A stretch of 64,000 nt of DNA. It comes from Paenibacillus alba. GTDB lineage: Bacteria > Bacillota > Bacilli > Paenibacillales > NBRC-103111. Both the position numbers and the translations under genes were made by a program. The stretch is from NCBI RefSeq assembly GCF_013204855.1, contig NZ_JABMKZ010000015.1, forward strand, positions 62,001-126,000. Direction: 5' to 3'. The notes beneath the pieces were generated by a model, which saw only the letters and a list, made by a program, of their open reading frames with translations, did not search any database and was not told where the DNA came from. This document shows, in pieces, positions 27,884-36,784 of this stretch (the stretch's first letter is position 1; each line of letters opens with the position of its first letter).

Positions 27884-28759
27884 TTACCCTTTAATAGCGC
27901 CAAGCATCACACCCTTTACAAAATACTTTTGCAGAAGTGGATAGACAATCAGCATCGGCAAGGTCATGATCACAATGCCTCCCGCTTTCACAGCCTCAGG
28001 CGACATATTTTCCAGATCTTCCGGCTGCAAGGCAATCGTCTGAATCAGCATGCTCTGACTTTGCACCATTTGCTGAACGAATACGGTCAAATTCATCTTT
28101 TCTGCATCATTGATGAAGATAAGAACGTTTAGGAACGAATTCCAGTAGCCAACCGCCAGGAATAAGCAAATCGTGGCGATCACAGGCATGGACAAAGGCA
28201 GAAATATTTGTACAAGAAGCCGCCATTCCCCACAACCGTCGATGCGCGCTGACTCTTCGATTTCGGCCGGAATTCCTTCGAAATAGCTTCGCATGAGCAG
28301 CAAATTATAGGCGCCAACCAATCCTGGGAGCCATAGGGACCAATAGGTGTTGATGAGCCCGAAGCTTTTTATCAAAAGAAAGAAAGGAATCAGTCCGCCG
28401 CTGAACATCATCGTAAACACCATAGCCAGCGTCATAAATTTACGCCCATAGCAGTATTTACGGGACAATGCGTAAGCCGCAAGAGTCGTACAGAGCAAGC
28501 TTAATCCGGTTCCAACTACTGTGATGTACAAGCTGTTCATAAAGGAAGGGATAACTCTCGAACCGATAAAAAGGGTTTTATATGCTTCCAGATTGAAATG
28601 AATCGGCCACAGCCAGACGAACCCGGAATCAATGGCCGCTGAGTCGCTGAGCGAAACAGCGATAATATTGATCAGTGGTATCAGGCAGCTGACGGCTGCG
28701 AGCAGCAGAATGGCATGAACCGAAGCATGGAACCATTTCCCTGCGGTATTTTCTCTCAT
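27884..28759 (-). CDS. Carbohydrate ABC transporter permease (LplC/YtcP-like)
   Basis: About 291 residues, six membrane segments, with the cytoplasmic EAA loop ARIDGCGEWRLLVQIFLPLS and the C-terminal YPLLQKYFVKGVMLGAIKG that is typical of the YtcP/LplC group. It forms the channel with the LplB-type permease at 28784. Members of this group have no ATPase gene in their operons and use a shared MsmX-type ATPase, which is also the case here. The ATG at 28759 has AGGGAG at 7 bases and is preferred to the TTG six codons upstream. Confidence 0.9.
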   Translation of the reverse strand: MRENTAGKWFHASVHAILLLAAVSCLIPLINIIAVSLSDSAAIDSGFVWLWPIHFNLEAYKTLFIGSRVIPSFMNSLYITVVGTGLSLLCTTLAAYALSRKYCYGRKFMTLAMVFTMMFSGGLIPFFLLIKSFGLINTYWSLWLPGLVGAYNLLLMRSYFEGIPAEIEESARIDGCGEWRLLVQIFLPLSMPVIATICLFLAVGYWNSFLNVLIFINDAEKMNLTVFVQQMVQSQSMLIQTIALQPEDLENMSPEAVKAGGIVIMTLPMLIVYPLLQKYFVKGVMLGAIKG

Positions 28760-28783
28760 GTTCTCACTCCCTTTCAAGCCCGA

Positions 28784-29752
28784 TTACCATAGACTCTGGT
28801 TGAATTTACGGGCAATTTGGTTGGCTGTTAGTACGAGTGTGAAGCCTACTAAGGATTCGAATAATCCCATCGCTGCGGGAACGCCGAACTCGCCCCCCTG
28901 AATGCCTATCTTGAACGTGTACGTGCTGATAACCTCCGAAATATCGGCGACAACGCGATTCTGCATCACATAGATGTGGTCGAAGCCGACCTCCATGACA
29001 CGTCCTATGCCAAGAATCAGCATCAGAATGATAGTCGGGCGAATGCCCGGAAGAGAGACATGCCACATCTGGCGCCATTTGCCAGCACCATCCATGGCAG
29101 TCGACTCGTACAAGCTTGGATCAATCGTCGTAAGCGCCGCCAAATAAATAATCGCCGAAAAGCCAGCTTCTTTCCAAATACCTGAGCTAACAAATACGGC
29201 AATCCAAGAAAATGGTTGATACAAAAAGGCAAACCGTTCAAACCCAAACTTCTCCAGAACGTCGTTCACCATGCCGGTATCCTGCGAAAACAGCGTAATG
29301 AAGATGCCGCCAACAATGACCCAAGAAAGGAAATGGGGCAAATACAACAGCGTTTGCACGATTTTCTTAAACCACATTTTCCGAACTTCATTCAGCAGCA
29401 AAGCAACCAATATCGGAACTGGAAATCCAATAAAGCTAAGCAAGCTCAGCATGAAAGTGTTCCGAATAATCTTCCATCCTTGCGGATTCGTAAATAAATA
29501 ATCAAAATGCTTGAATCCTACCCATGGGCTGCCCCAAATGCCATCCCAGAAGTTGTAGTCCTTGAAAGCAAGAATGATCCCACCCATCGGCGCATACTTG
29601 AATAGGATAAAACATACAAGGGCTGGAGTTAGCATGATATATAGCGGAATATTTTGCTTTATATACTTGCGGCTCCTCTTTTTCGTATGTTTGGCTTGAT
29701 TCCAAGTTTCTGTTTCCCTCTCCATAGCTATGTGCTTCGAAGATACTTGCAT
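28784..29752 (-). CDS. Carbohydrate ABC transporter permease (LplB/YteP-like)
   Basis: A 322-residue protein with a basic cytoplasmic N-terminus, six membrane segments, the sequence FKYAPMGGIILAFKDYN common to LplB/YteP permeases, and the EAA loop TAMDGAGKWRQMWHVSLPGI. It pairs with the LplC-type permease whose start is 24 bases downstream. AGGAGGT lies about 8 bases before the ATG. First gene of the transport set after the regulator of locus A, with 225 bases between that hold the regulator's terminator and presumably the transport promoter. Confidence 0.9.
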   Translation of the reverse strand: MQVSSKHIAMERETETWNQAKHTKKRSRKYIKQNIPLYIMLTPALVCFILFKYAPMGGIILAFKDYNFWDGIWGSPWVGFKHFDYLFTNPQGWKIIRNTFMLSLLSFIGFPVPILVALLLNEVRKMWFKKIVQTLLYLPHFLSWVIVGGIFITLFSQDTGMVNDVLEKFGFERFAFLYQPFSWIAVFVSSGIWKEAGFSAIIYLAALTTIDPSLYESTAMDGAGKWRQMWHVSLPGIRPTIILMLILGIGRVMEVGFDHIYVMQNRVVADISEVISTYTFKIGIQGGEFGVPAAMGLFESLVGFTLVLTANQIARKFNQSLW

Positions 29753-29922
29753 GAGAATTTACCTCCTATGTCGCCCTACGGAGCGTGATATCGCATGGTT
29801 GTGACCGTTTCTATTCCGCTCACAACTCAACAGTACACGGAACTCTAACGATACGGCAATTCACACATTTAGACGTGATGCACAACTTCAATAATCCGCA
29901 GCAGATAAGGGTTTTATCAACA

Positions 29923-29975
29923 GAAAACGACCCCTTCAAGGACTTTGTGAAGCTATCCTTGAAGAGATCGTTTTC
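29923..29975 (-). terminator. Terminator of the locus A regulator gene
   Basis: On the minus strand GAAAACGATCTCTTCAAGGA pairs with TCCTTGAAGGGGTCGTTTTC with only two non-Watson-Crick positions. It sits directly after the stop codon, so the regulator and the transport genes are probably separate transcripts. Confidence 0.8.
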
Positions 29976-29977
29976 GT

Positions 29978-32215
29978 CTAATGAAACTCCTTGCGATAAT
30001 CGCCAGGTGTCCGGCCCACGAGTTTCTTGAATACACGGATGAACGAAAAGGTATGTGTATATCCAACCTTCACGGCGATTTCCTGGATTGCCGTAGATGT
30101 CGTGACCAGCAAATGTTTGGCTTGTTCAATCCGCAATCCAGCCAAATAATCAATAAATTTCTCGCCGAATTCTTCTTTGAACAAACGGCTTAAATAATTC
30201 GGTGTCAACTTAAATCGCTCACTCAGCATAACCAGCGAGAAATCAGGATTGTTAAATTCATCTTCGATATAAGCTTTCACTTGATCGATCAGATCATGTT
30301 GGCTTCGCTGCGCGCGAAGGTGATCAAGCCGAAGGCAGGCATCCTGCAGAATAGCATGCAGTTCTTTTTCCAATTCATCTACAGTGTCAAAGCTAGCTAC
30401 CCATTCATTAATTGGATTCAGCGCATATTCTCGCCAGCATTCCAGATATTCCGGGGACAACCCTGACATTTCCTTATAGAAGTGAAACAATAAATAATTC
30501 ATCAGATTGACAACTTGTTCCCGGGAAAACAGCTGGTTCCGAATTTCGGCAAACAGGACATCATAGTGGCGTTCCCACTGCGCTTCACCGATCCTGAAGA
30601 AGTGGACCAGTTCCCTTATAGCAGGAAGCGAGCGGAAGATTTCTTCGCCCGATTTGGTGTTGATATCCTTGAAATCAATGACGCTGCTGACTCCGAACGT
30701 CGTCTTGTAGCTGAGTGCTTCCAAGGCTTCTTCATAGGAAATGGATACCTGTTGAAGGCCTGACGCTTTCGTTCCAAGTCCACAGGTAATCGTAATGGCT
30801 ACATTGGTATGGACCCAATCCACCGTTTTGCGCATAATCCCATGAAGCGGATCACCGGATGCAAGCTCATTCGGCAGCTGACAGACGACACATAGCCGAT
30901 GTTTTTCGATCCATTCCAGACAGATCAGGATGCCTGTATTCTGACTGATCTCTTGAACGACGTTATCAATGATGAATTTAATCAAATATTGATCCTTATT
31001 CGTATAAGCTGAGGTGAAATTCGAATACTTATCAATTTCAAGTATGGCTGCCTGATAGGGGGCGTTCGTCTCCTGAAAGCCGAAATGCGACAGTTCCTTG
31101 TCCCAGCCATCTTCAAGCTTAAGCTGCGTTCCGGTCAGCAATTGTTCGAACAAATATCGCCGGCGGTAGCTGAAATTCTCATCGTTCTCCAAACGATACT
31201 TGCCGAATTGCTCTAGCAGATGATCCAGCAAATTGTCAATAATTTTGAATTCATCGTGCTTCACTTGTCCTAGAATATGGGGCTTTTGCAACTGCAGCGG
31301 AACGGAAGAGAGCCGCTCCAGCAGCGACTCAATCGGCTTATAGTTTTGCCGGCTCACGTATACAATCCATAAAGCACCAGCAAGAACCGTGACAATGCCA
31401 ATCACCAACCAGAATGCATTGAGGTTCGACAGAAAGCGAAAGACGACGCCATCGACAAATCCGCTGCGGATCGTCCAACCCGTGTATTCCGATTTCATTA
31501 CGGTAACATCTTCCCTGTTCGCGCCTGCTGCTCCGCTTATCGTATCGTCACCAATCATGTATTCGCCATGGACATCCAGAAGGTGCAAATAACTAAATTT
31601 AGAACGGGACACATTATCAAGAAGCTTTGAGAGCGTATCCAATTTAATATTGGCAACCAGTACTCCCTCCGTTCCCAGCGGCAGCGGCATCCGCATGACT
31701 AGCGACACCACAGGCCTCGTTACACCGGAATTGTCGAGATACTCGCGACCAAGGCTCCAGCGATTGGCAGGGGGAGCGGTAATTAACGTATGCAAATAGG
31801 GGCTGTTGGGGAATTGTTCAAGCCCCATCATGGACGTGTCGCTTAAAACAATTTGGTCACGGGTGCGATATAAATAGACCGAATCTATCTCACTGAAGCT
31901 GTCTCGCAGCAAAATCAATTTCTTATATACGTCCCGGTCGTTCAGATAACGGTTCTGCGCGAACGGAGATGTACTGTAGAAGTCGATCACAGATTGGTCA
32001 TCAAGAAAAGTCTGCACAATATATTGTTCAACGGTTCGCAGCTTGGAATCCACATATTGCATCGTATTTTCTGCGTAGATCTCATTGGCCTTTAGCGCTT
32101 GTTGCTTGGACAGCTCGCTCATCGTGACGAAAAAAATCCACAACAGCACCACAATAACGAGAATGAAGACGGGTAAATAAGCAAATACAAGGCGATTTCT
32201 CCACTTTTTCCTCAT
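29978..32215 (-). CDS. Membrane-anchored AraC-family regulator of locus A (dCACHE sensor)
   Basis: About 745 residues. A first membrane helix (about 10-30), an extracellular region to about 280 with the pattern of a double-CACHE sensor (MGLEQFPNSPYL, TGWTIRSGF), a second membrane helix (about 285-305), a cytoplasmic linker with a PucR/GGDEF-like segment, and a C-terminal AraC DNA-binding domain (FSLVMLSERFKLTPNYLSRLFKEEF, then QEIAVKVGYTHTFSFIRVFKKLVGRTPGDYRK). This one-protein sensor type usually responds to extracellular sugar or to the binding lipoprotein and activates the neighbouring transport and enzyme genes. The ATG at 32215 is used because AAGGGG lies 8 bases upstream; the longer frame adds 20 residues with no ribosome site. 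Confidence 0.88.
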   Translation of the reverse strand: MRKKWRNRLVFAYLPVFILVIVVLLWIFFVTMSELSKQQALKANEIYAENTMQYVDSKLRTVEQYIVQTFLDDQSVIDFYSTSPFAQNRYLNDRDVYKKLILLRDSFSEIDSVYLYRTRDQIVLSDTSMMGLEQFPNSPYLHTLITAPPANRWSLGREYLDNSGVTRPVVSLVMRMPLPLGTEGVLVANIKLDTLSKLLDNVSRSKFSYLHLLDVHGEYMIGDDTISGAAGANREDVTVMKSEYTGWTIRSGFVDGVVFRFLSNLNAFWLVIGIVTVLAGALWIVYVSRQNYKPIESLLERLSSVPLQLQKPHILGQVKHDEFKIIDNLLDHLLEQFGKYRLENDENFSYRRRYLFEQLLTGTQLKLEDGWDKELSHFGFQETNAPYQAAILEIDKYSNFTSAYTNKDQYLIKFIIDNVVQEISQNTGILICLEWIEKHRLCVVCQLPNELASGDPLHGIMRKTVDWVHTNVAITITCGLGTKASGLQQVSISYEEALEALSYKTTFGVSSVIDFKDINTKSGEEIFRSLPAIRELVHFFRIGEAQWERHYDVLFAEIRNQLFSREQVVNLMNYLLFHFYKEMSGLSPEYLECWREYALNPINEWVASFDTVDELEKELHAILQDACLRLDHLRAQRSQHDLIDQVKAYIEDEFNNPDFSLVMLSERFKLTPNYLSRLFKEEFGEKFIDYLAGLRIEQAKHLLVTTSTAIQEIAVKVGYTHTFSFIRVFKKLVGRTPGDYRKEFH

Positions 32216-32368
32216 CTGCACAGCCCCTTTATTCGTACAAAGTACAACGATACCGTTCGACAAGTCAATACGCAATTCAAAGAATCATGCACAATTCTCA
32301 TTTCTTTGACCTTCCTGGATGATTTTTCTTATATAATATAGGTACTACACATAAAGGAGATCCCGCCG

Positions 32369-33058
32369 ATGTTAACTGCTGATTTCATGCGCCAAGAGCA
32401 GCCTAAACTATGGGAGCTTGCGCTTCGTTTAGCTCCCGCACTTTACATGGATACCCGTGAGCCTTTCGTTCCAATTCGTGTTGGGGTTACCGCATTTGAA
32501 GAGTCAGGTCCTTCCCAATCCTTTCCCCGAACGATCAAAGTTGATCATGCACGTGTTAAGGTAGTCGTGGAGTATGCTATTTATTGGGACTACGACATTC
32601 AGCATATTTACGATTTAGAGCATGTTTGGGTGTACATTGGACATAATGATGAGATCATTTCTTGCGAAGTCAGCTTCCACGGGAAATATATGATTGGTTT
32701 ATTAAGCGATCGCAGCAATATACAGGAAGATGGCCGCGTTCAGGTATATGTGCAGCCTGGGAAGCATGCGATGGCAGCGCTTGATGAGCTGTTCCGCTTA
32801 CTTCCGGATGTAGAAGCAGTCAACAACGAATTAGCCGGAAACGGCGGAGTATTGGAAAACGAGATGTTCCAGGGGCAGTTCAAATTCGGCACTAACATCG
32901 ACAAGCTCGCCGAAGATCATCTCCGTACCTTCAGCTTCCAGCCCAGCTTCATCTATACACCTTATGAATGGACACCCGACATGTTTGTGACATGGGACGA
33001 GCTTAAAGCAGAAATACCTGTACGCATGCGGGCACTTCTAGAAAGCCTAAGCAACTAA
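32369..33058 (+). CDS. Conserved hypothetical protein, possible Vps62-like fold
   Basis: A 229-residue soluble protein with no signal peptide, preceded by AAAGGAG. The middle (about 70-145) reads as strands with EYAIYWDYDIQHIYDLEHVWVYI, EVSFHGKY and VQVYVQPGKHAM. The order of an acidic-H-V strand, an S-x-H-G turn and a V-Y-V-x-x-G-x-H-A strand recalls Vps62/DUF946-type domains, but the match is remote. The C-terminal part has FQPSFIYTPYEW and TWDELKAEIPVRM. I do not recognise the family, and no neighbour gives a hint. It is convergent with the GNAT gene, the gap between them being filled by a repeat element. Confidence 0.6.
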   Translation: MLTADFMRQEQPKLWELALRLAPALYMDTREPFVPIRVGVTAFEESGPSQSFPRTIKVDHARVKVVVEYAIYWDYDIQHIYDLEHVWVYIGHNDEIISCEVSFHGKYMIGLLSDRSNIQEDGRVQVYVQPGKHAMAALDELFRLLPDVEAVNNELAGNGGVLENEMFQGQFKFGTNIDKLAEDHLRTFSFQPSFIYTPYEWTPDMFVTWDELKAEIPVRMRALLESLSN

Positions 33059-33189
33059 CAAAAGAGGGGCTGTCCCATAAGTAGATAAACCTACTTGAGG
33101 GACAGCTTTTTTGCTTTTTTGATTGGGATTCAGAGAGGCTCGACTTTCTCTAAACCTGCAATTATACATCTTTTTTGCTCTTGGAATAG

Positions 33190-33348
33190 CCGCAACGATT
33201 AAATTCCTGCGTTTGTGCAGGTTTTTGAGGCTTTTTCTGAATTTACGGCTGAAAAAGATAAAAATGCCTGCACAATTGCAGGCATTTTTATCTTTTTAAC
33301 CGAATTCGCTTGGAAATTCCTGTATTTTTGCAGGCTTTTACACTTGGG
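33190..33348. repeat. TGCAGG hairpin repeat, copy 2
   Basis: Contains AATTCCTGCGTTTGTGCAGG, the palindrome at 33252-33297 and a third unit AAATTCCTGTATTTTTGCAGG. The first part matches copy 1 at 14140-14221 in inverted orientation. It is nested within the larger inverted-repeat element. Confidence 0.6.
33252..33297. terminator. Perfect 21-bp palindrome, likely two-way terminator
   Basis: AAAAAGATAAAAATGCCTGCA is followed by CAAT and then by its exact reverse complement. The GC core with A-rich left and T-rich right arms gives a terminator shape on either strand, and it lies between two convergent genes. Confidence 0.7.
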
Positions 33349-33463
33349 TGAACGGATCTGGTCTGGAAACCCCTTCATCCCACATGAAAGTAATCAACCC
33401 CATCATCTATCGACGCTTTCCTACTTAATTCGGCTTATGGGACAGCCTCTTTTCGTGTAGCAA

Positions 33464-33967
33464 TTACAGTTTTAAAACCATTAAATCTTCATCTGCATAT
33501 TGCCCGTTGAACTTCAGCGCGTTTGGTTCCACGCCGTAAACTACAAATCCCAAGGACTTATACAACTGCTTTGCTGAGTCATTATTAGAAACAACCGTTA
33601 AGTTTATTTGCTCTAAACCAGCGAGATCCCGTGCCTGTTTTATCAGTTCCAGCATGAGCAGCTTGCCTACACCCTTCCCTCGCGTTTGCGGTGCTACATA
33701 CATTCCATAAACATTGCCCTTATGGGCCGTTTTAAGACTATTTTCACGCACAAAAGTTACAATCCCAACTAGCGAATCACCGCCATCAAAAGCCCCTAAA
33801 ACAAATTTGCCTGAGCTCGGCTTTAAACGTTCCGCTACCGTCTCTAGTGAAAATTCCACTTCTCTCTCATACGTTGACCCAAATGCCTCAGGATTAGCTT
33901 TTAGAGCACTCAACCGCAACTCTTGGTACAATTGGGCATCTGTTTCGTGCAAGATACGTATATGCAT
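33464..33967 (-). CDS. GNAT-family N-acetyltransferase
   Basis: A 167-residue single-domain acetyltransferase. It opens with IRILHETDAQLYQELRL, has the central VYGMYVAPQTRGKGVGKLLM acetyl-CoA loop (R/Q-x-x-G-x-G/A) and ends with NLTVVSNNDSAKQLYKSLGF, the usual GNAT layout. The acceptor substrate cannot be told. The ATG at 33967 has GGGAGGAG at about 6 bases; a longer frame runs into the upstream gene. It follows the double-GNAT gene by 29 bases and is probably co-transcribed with it. Confidence 0.88.
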   Translation of the reverse strand: MHIRILHETDAQLYQELRLSALKANPEAFGSTYEREVEFSLETVAERLKPSSGKFVLGAFDGGDSLVGIVTFVRENSLKTAHKGNVYGMYVAPQTRGKGVGKLLMLELIKQARDLAGLEQINLTVVSNNDSAKQLYKSLGFVVYGVEPNALKFNGQYADEDLMVLKL

Positions 33968-33996
33968 TGCTTCTCCTCCCTCTGTATACCAGAGCC

Positions 33997-34992
33997 TTAT
34001 TGCTCCGCCGTAATTGCAAATCTTTTGTGATCTTCCCACGTCCCGTTAATTTTCAAATACGTTTTAGCTAAGCCCTCGTGTCTAAAGCCTGCTTTTTCCA
34101 ACACTCGAATAGATGGCAAGTTTCTTGGCATAACCGAAGCTTCAACACGGTGCAATTTAAGCTCGCTAAACGCAATTTCCACACATAATGAAACTGCCGC
34201 GGTTGCATACCCTTTGCCATTATGCGTTTGGTCTATGTAATAACCCACAAATGCGTTTTGAAAAAAGCCGCGAGCAATGCCTGTTAATGCGATCCTTCCG
34301 ATCAACTCATCATTCTCTTTAAGAAAGATTCCAAAAGAATAAGATTGATCGTTTTGCGCCCCTTGCATACCATTGGCAATCTCATTTTCCTGTCCCTCTA
34401 AGGTAAAGTGTGTTTCGTCCCTGATCGGTTCAAAGGGTTGAAAAAAGTCGCGATTTCTGCGCTTTATATCAAGAATAGCCTCGGCGTCCTTCATTTCGAG
34501 AAGTTTCAAATAGATGTTGCTGCTGCTCAGGTCCTTGACCATCCTCCAAACGACATATTTGCTCGTTTCTTCTTCCAGCACCCTCAAGCCGCATTTCTCA
34601 TAAAATTTAACAGCGAATGGATTGGTCGGAGAAACTCTCAAATGATACGCCTTCACCTGGTGCCTGTTAAAAAAGCTTTCTGCATATGCCAACAAGTGCT
34701 GTCCAAGCCCTTTACCGCGATTCTCAGGTGTTAAGTAAAACAGATTTACATAACCAATATCATTCCCCTCATAGGGAATGATTTGAAGCTCAATTTGGCC
34801 AATCGGTTTGCCGTTATCTTCAACAAGAACTAGCCCATCCGGAAAAGATTGAACTCGTTCTTCAATGCGTTTTACATAGTCATCTTCGTCGCCAAAACCT
34901 TCATCGCTTCCAAAGCTCACTCTATATGAATCCTTGCGAAAAGATATAATCGTTTCTTTATCTTTCTTGACATCAATCGTTCTGAATTCCAT
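33997..34992 (-). CDS. Tandem GNAT acetyltransferase (two domains)
   Basis: About 331 residues with two complete GNAT domains. The first (1-150) carries NLFYLTPENRGKGLGQHLL and SPTNPFAVKFYEKCGL; the second (155-331) is of the RimJ/RimL type, with YYIDQTHNGKGYATAAV and EASVMPRNLPSIRVLEKAGFRHEG. Such fusions may acetylate two sites or use one domain for recognition only. The start at 34992 is backed by AAGGGAG. It lies 37 bases behind the sensor kinase and may belong to the same transcript. Confidence 0.85.
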   Translation of the reverse strand: MEFRTIDVKKDKETIISFRKDSYRVSFGSDEGFGDEDDYVKRIEERVQSFPDGLVLVEDNGKPIGQIELQIIPYEGNDIGYVNLFYLTPENRGKGLGQHLLAYAESFFNRHQVKAYHLRVSPTNPFAVKFYEKCGLRVLEEETSKYVVWRMVKDLSSSNIYLKLLEMKDAEAILDIKRRNRDFFQPFEPIRDETHFTLEGQENEIANGMQGAQNDQSYSFGIFLKENDELIGRIALTGIARGFFQNAFVGYYIDQTHNGKGYATAAVSLCVEIAFSELKLHRVEASVMPRNLPSIRVLEKAGFRHEGLAKTYLKINGTWEDHKRFAITAEQ

Positions 34993-35029
34993 AATCCCAC
35001 TCCCTTCACTTCTACTCCCCACCAAAACG

Positions 35030-36784
35030 CTACAAATAAAAGTAAAAGCTGACGCCGCGCTCTGTGTTTGCCGCCCCATATCGACTTTCATGAAGATCCA
35101 GTATCTGCTTGACGATGGCAAGGCCTAGTCCCGTTCCGCCGGTTTTGCGGTTTCTGGACTTTTCAACCCGGTAGAAACGCTCCCATATGGTCTCCAATTG
35201 ATCTTCAGGAATACCTTCTCCTTCATTATCAATCGCCATGCGGATGCACTCGCCTTCATTTTCGATGCGAACGGTAATCTCACTCCCCGCTGTGGCATGC
35301 CGAATTGCATTCATCAGCAAGTTGACCAGCATCTGTTCCGTTTTCACCTGATCTGCGTGAACTTCGTGTTCGCCAATGATAATGGTGACCACCTTCAGCT
35401 CCTTTTCACCCAGGTGATGCGATAATTTGTCAACGATATCCTCGACTTGATCACTGAGTAGGAACCAGCTCTTTTTCAGCTTGATTGTCTTCGATTCCAG
35501 CTTCGCAAGTTCCAGCATATCTTTGATGAGCGCTTCCATCTTGTCTGTCTCACCCAAAATCACTTCGAGATACCGTTCCCGCTTGCTTTCCCCGATCCCG
35601 TCACGGATGCCCTCCACATATCCCCTGACGATGCTGAGCGGCGTTTTTAATTCATGCGAAACATTGGAGATAAATTCTTTTTGCAGCTGCTCCATTCGCT
35701 GCTTTTGCTCCATATCCTCCCGCAGCTGTTCGTTAGCGTCATACAGCTCCTTCAATGTGTCGTCCAGTTTCTCGGACAAGCTGTTTAAACTGCGCGACAA
35801 GCTCCCAATCTCATCGTTATTTCGGATGGGCGATTTCACCGAGAAATCGAGCTGTGCCATTCGCAGGGCGACTTGATTCAGGGAAAGCAGCGGCTTCGAT
35901 ATGATTTTGGTGTAGACGCTCGAGAGCAGCAGGATGAGAATAATGCCGCCAATCCCAATATAGAGGTAGAACAAACGCAGCGCATCATAAGCTTCACTAA
36001 TTTGCTGAAGGGAGGCCAGCACCATGATCAACTCGCTTACCTTTCCATCGCGCATAAGGGGTTGAATAAAAACTACGCTGCGTGTCCCACTAATCGTATC
36101 TGTCCATTCCTCTTCAATCATTTTCCCGTTATCTAACATGCTTTTCCGTTCTTCTGTCAGCGGGAACCATTCTTCAAGGGCAAGAAACAAAATGCCTTGC
36201 CGCGAATTCCATTGATTAGTGGAAGGCAGTACAACATCGGTGATAACACCAGAAATTTTATGCAATGGCTCGGTCGTTACCGTATCTAAATGACCGATAT
36301 CCTTGGGGCCATCCTCTCGATGAATCATGACTGGGTAGAAGAGATCCTTCGTGCTCTCGTCCTCAAAGTATCCCTCCACCTCGATCTTATCTCCGCGCTG
36401 AAGGTTCGCATCCAGCAGCTTCCGCAAGTTGGAATTCAGTAGAAAGGAAAGGGAGATGCGAACAGGGTTTCCTTTATCATCCTTAATGACGATACGAAAC
36501 AAGTTATCATACTTCACATTGCCTTCAGGGCCCAGAATGGCAAGCTGCGCTTTATTTTGGTTGATGAACAGCGCCATTTCGCGAGAAATACGGCGATCAT
36601 CCCAGCGCTTTTTCTCGTAAGTGTCACTGAAAGTTTTAAGCTTTTTTTCTAATGTAGCAGTTTTCTGGTGCTGATAAAAGGTTTCAAATAAATTAAGCTG
36701 CCCCACCAAAATGATCGCGTAGAACAATAGAAAAAAGAAGGCTGTGAAAGCAAACAGCTTCATCGTAACCCCTATTCTTCTCAT
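35030..36784 (-). CDS. Sensor histidine kinase
   Basis: A 584-residue class I kinase. Membrane helices at about 8-29 and 272-292 flank an extracellular sensor of some 240 residues that I cannot classify. HAMP (293-345), a dimerisation helix with the phosphoacceptor His377 (SNVSHELKTP), and the ATPase domain with NLLMNAIRHA (N box), DNEGEGIP (G1) and GGTGLGLAI (G2) follow. Its ATG overlaps the stop of the response regulator gene by four bases (ATGA), so the pair is translationally coupled. The signal is unknown. Confidence 0.93.
   Translation of the reverse strand: MRRIGVTMKLFAFTAFFFLLFYAIILVGQLNLFETFYQHQKTATLEKKLKTFSDTYEKKRWDDRRISREMALFINQNKAQLAILGPEGNVKYDNLFRIVIKDDKGNPVRISLSFLLNSNLRKLLDANLQRGDKIEVEGYFEDESTKDLFYPVMIHREDGPKDIGHLDTVTTEPLHKISGVITDVVLPSTNQWNSRQGILFLALEEWFPLTEERKSMLDNGKMIEEEWTDTISGTRSVVFIQPLMRDGKVSELIMVLASLQQISEAYDALRLFYLYIGIGGIILILLLSSVYTKIISKPLLSLNQVALRMAQLDFSVKSPIRNNDEIGSLSRSLNSLSEKLDDTLKELYDANEQLREDMEQKQRMEQLQKEFISNVSHELKTPLSIVRGYVEGIRDGIGESKRERYLEVILGETDKMEALIKDMLELAKLESKTIKLKKSWFLLSDQVEDIVDKLSHHLGEKELKVVTIIIGEHEVHADQVKTEQMLVNLLMNAIRHATAGSEITVRIENEGECIRMAIDNEGEGIPEDQLETIWERFYRVEKSRNRKTGGTGLGLAIVKQILDLHESRYGAANTERGVSFYFYL

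Larger units (their letters stand above)
33061..33452. mobile_element. MITE-like element with CTGTCCCATAAG terminal inverted repeats
   Basis: AAAAGAGGGGCTGTCCCATAAG (33061-33082) and CTTATGGGACAGCCTCTTTT (33433-33452) are inverted copies differing by a two-base indel. They bracket about 390 bases that contain no gene and fill the whole space between two convergent stop codons. The left end is also a terminator-like hairpin (33065-33112) that recurs at 75-120. The inside holds a TGCAGG repeat and a long perfect palindrome. I could not define a target-site duplication. Confidence 0.6.
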
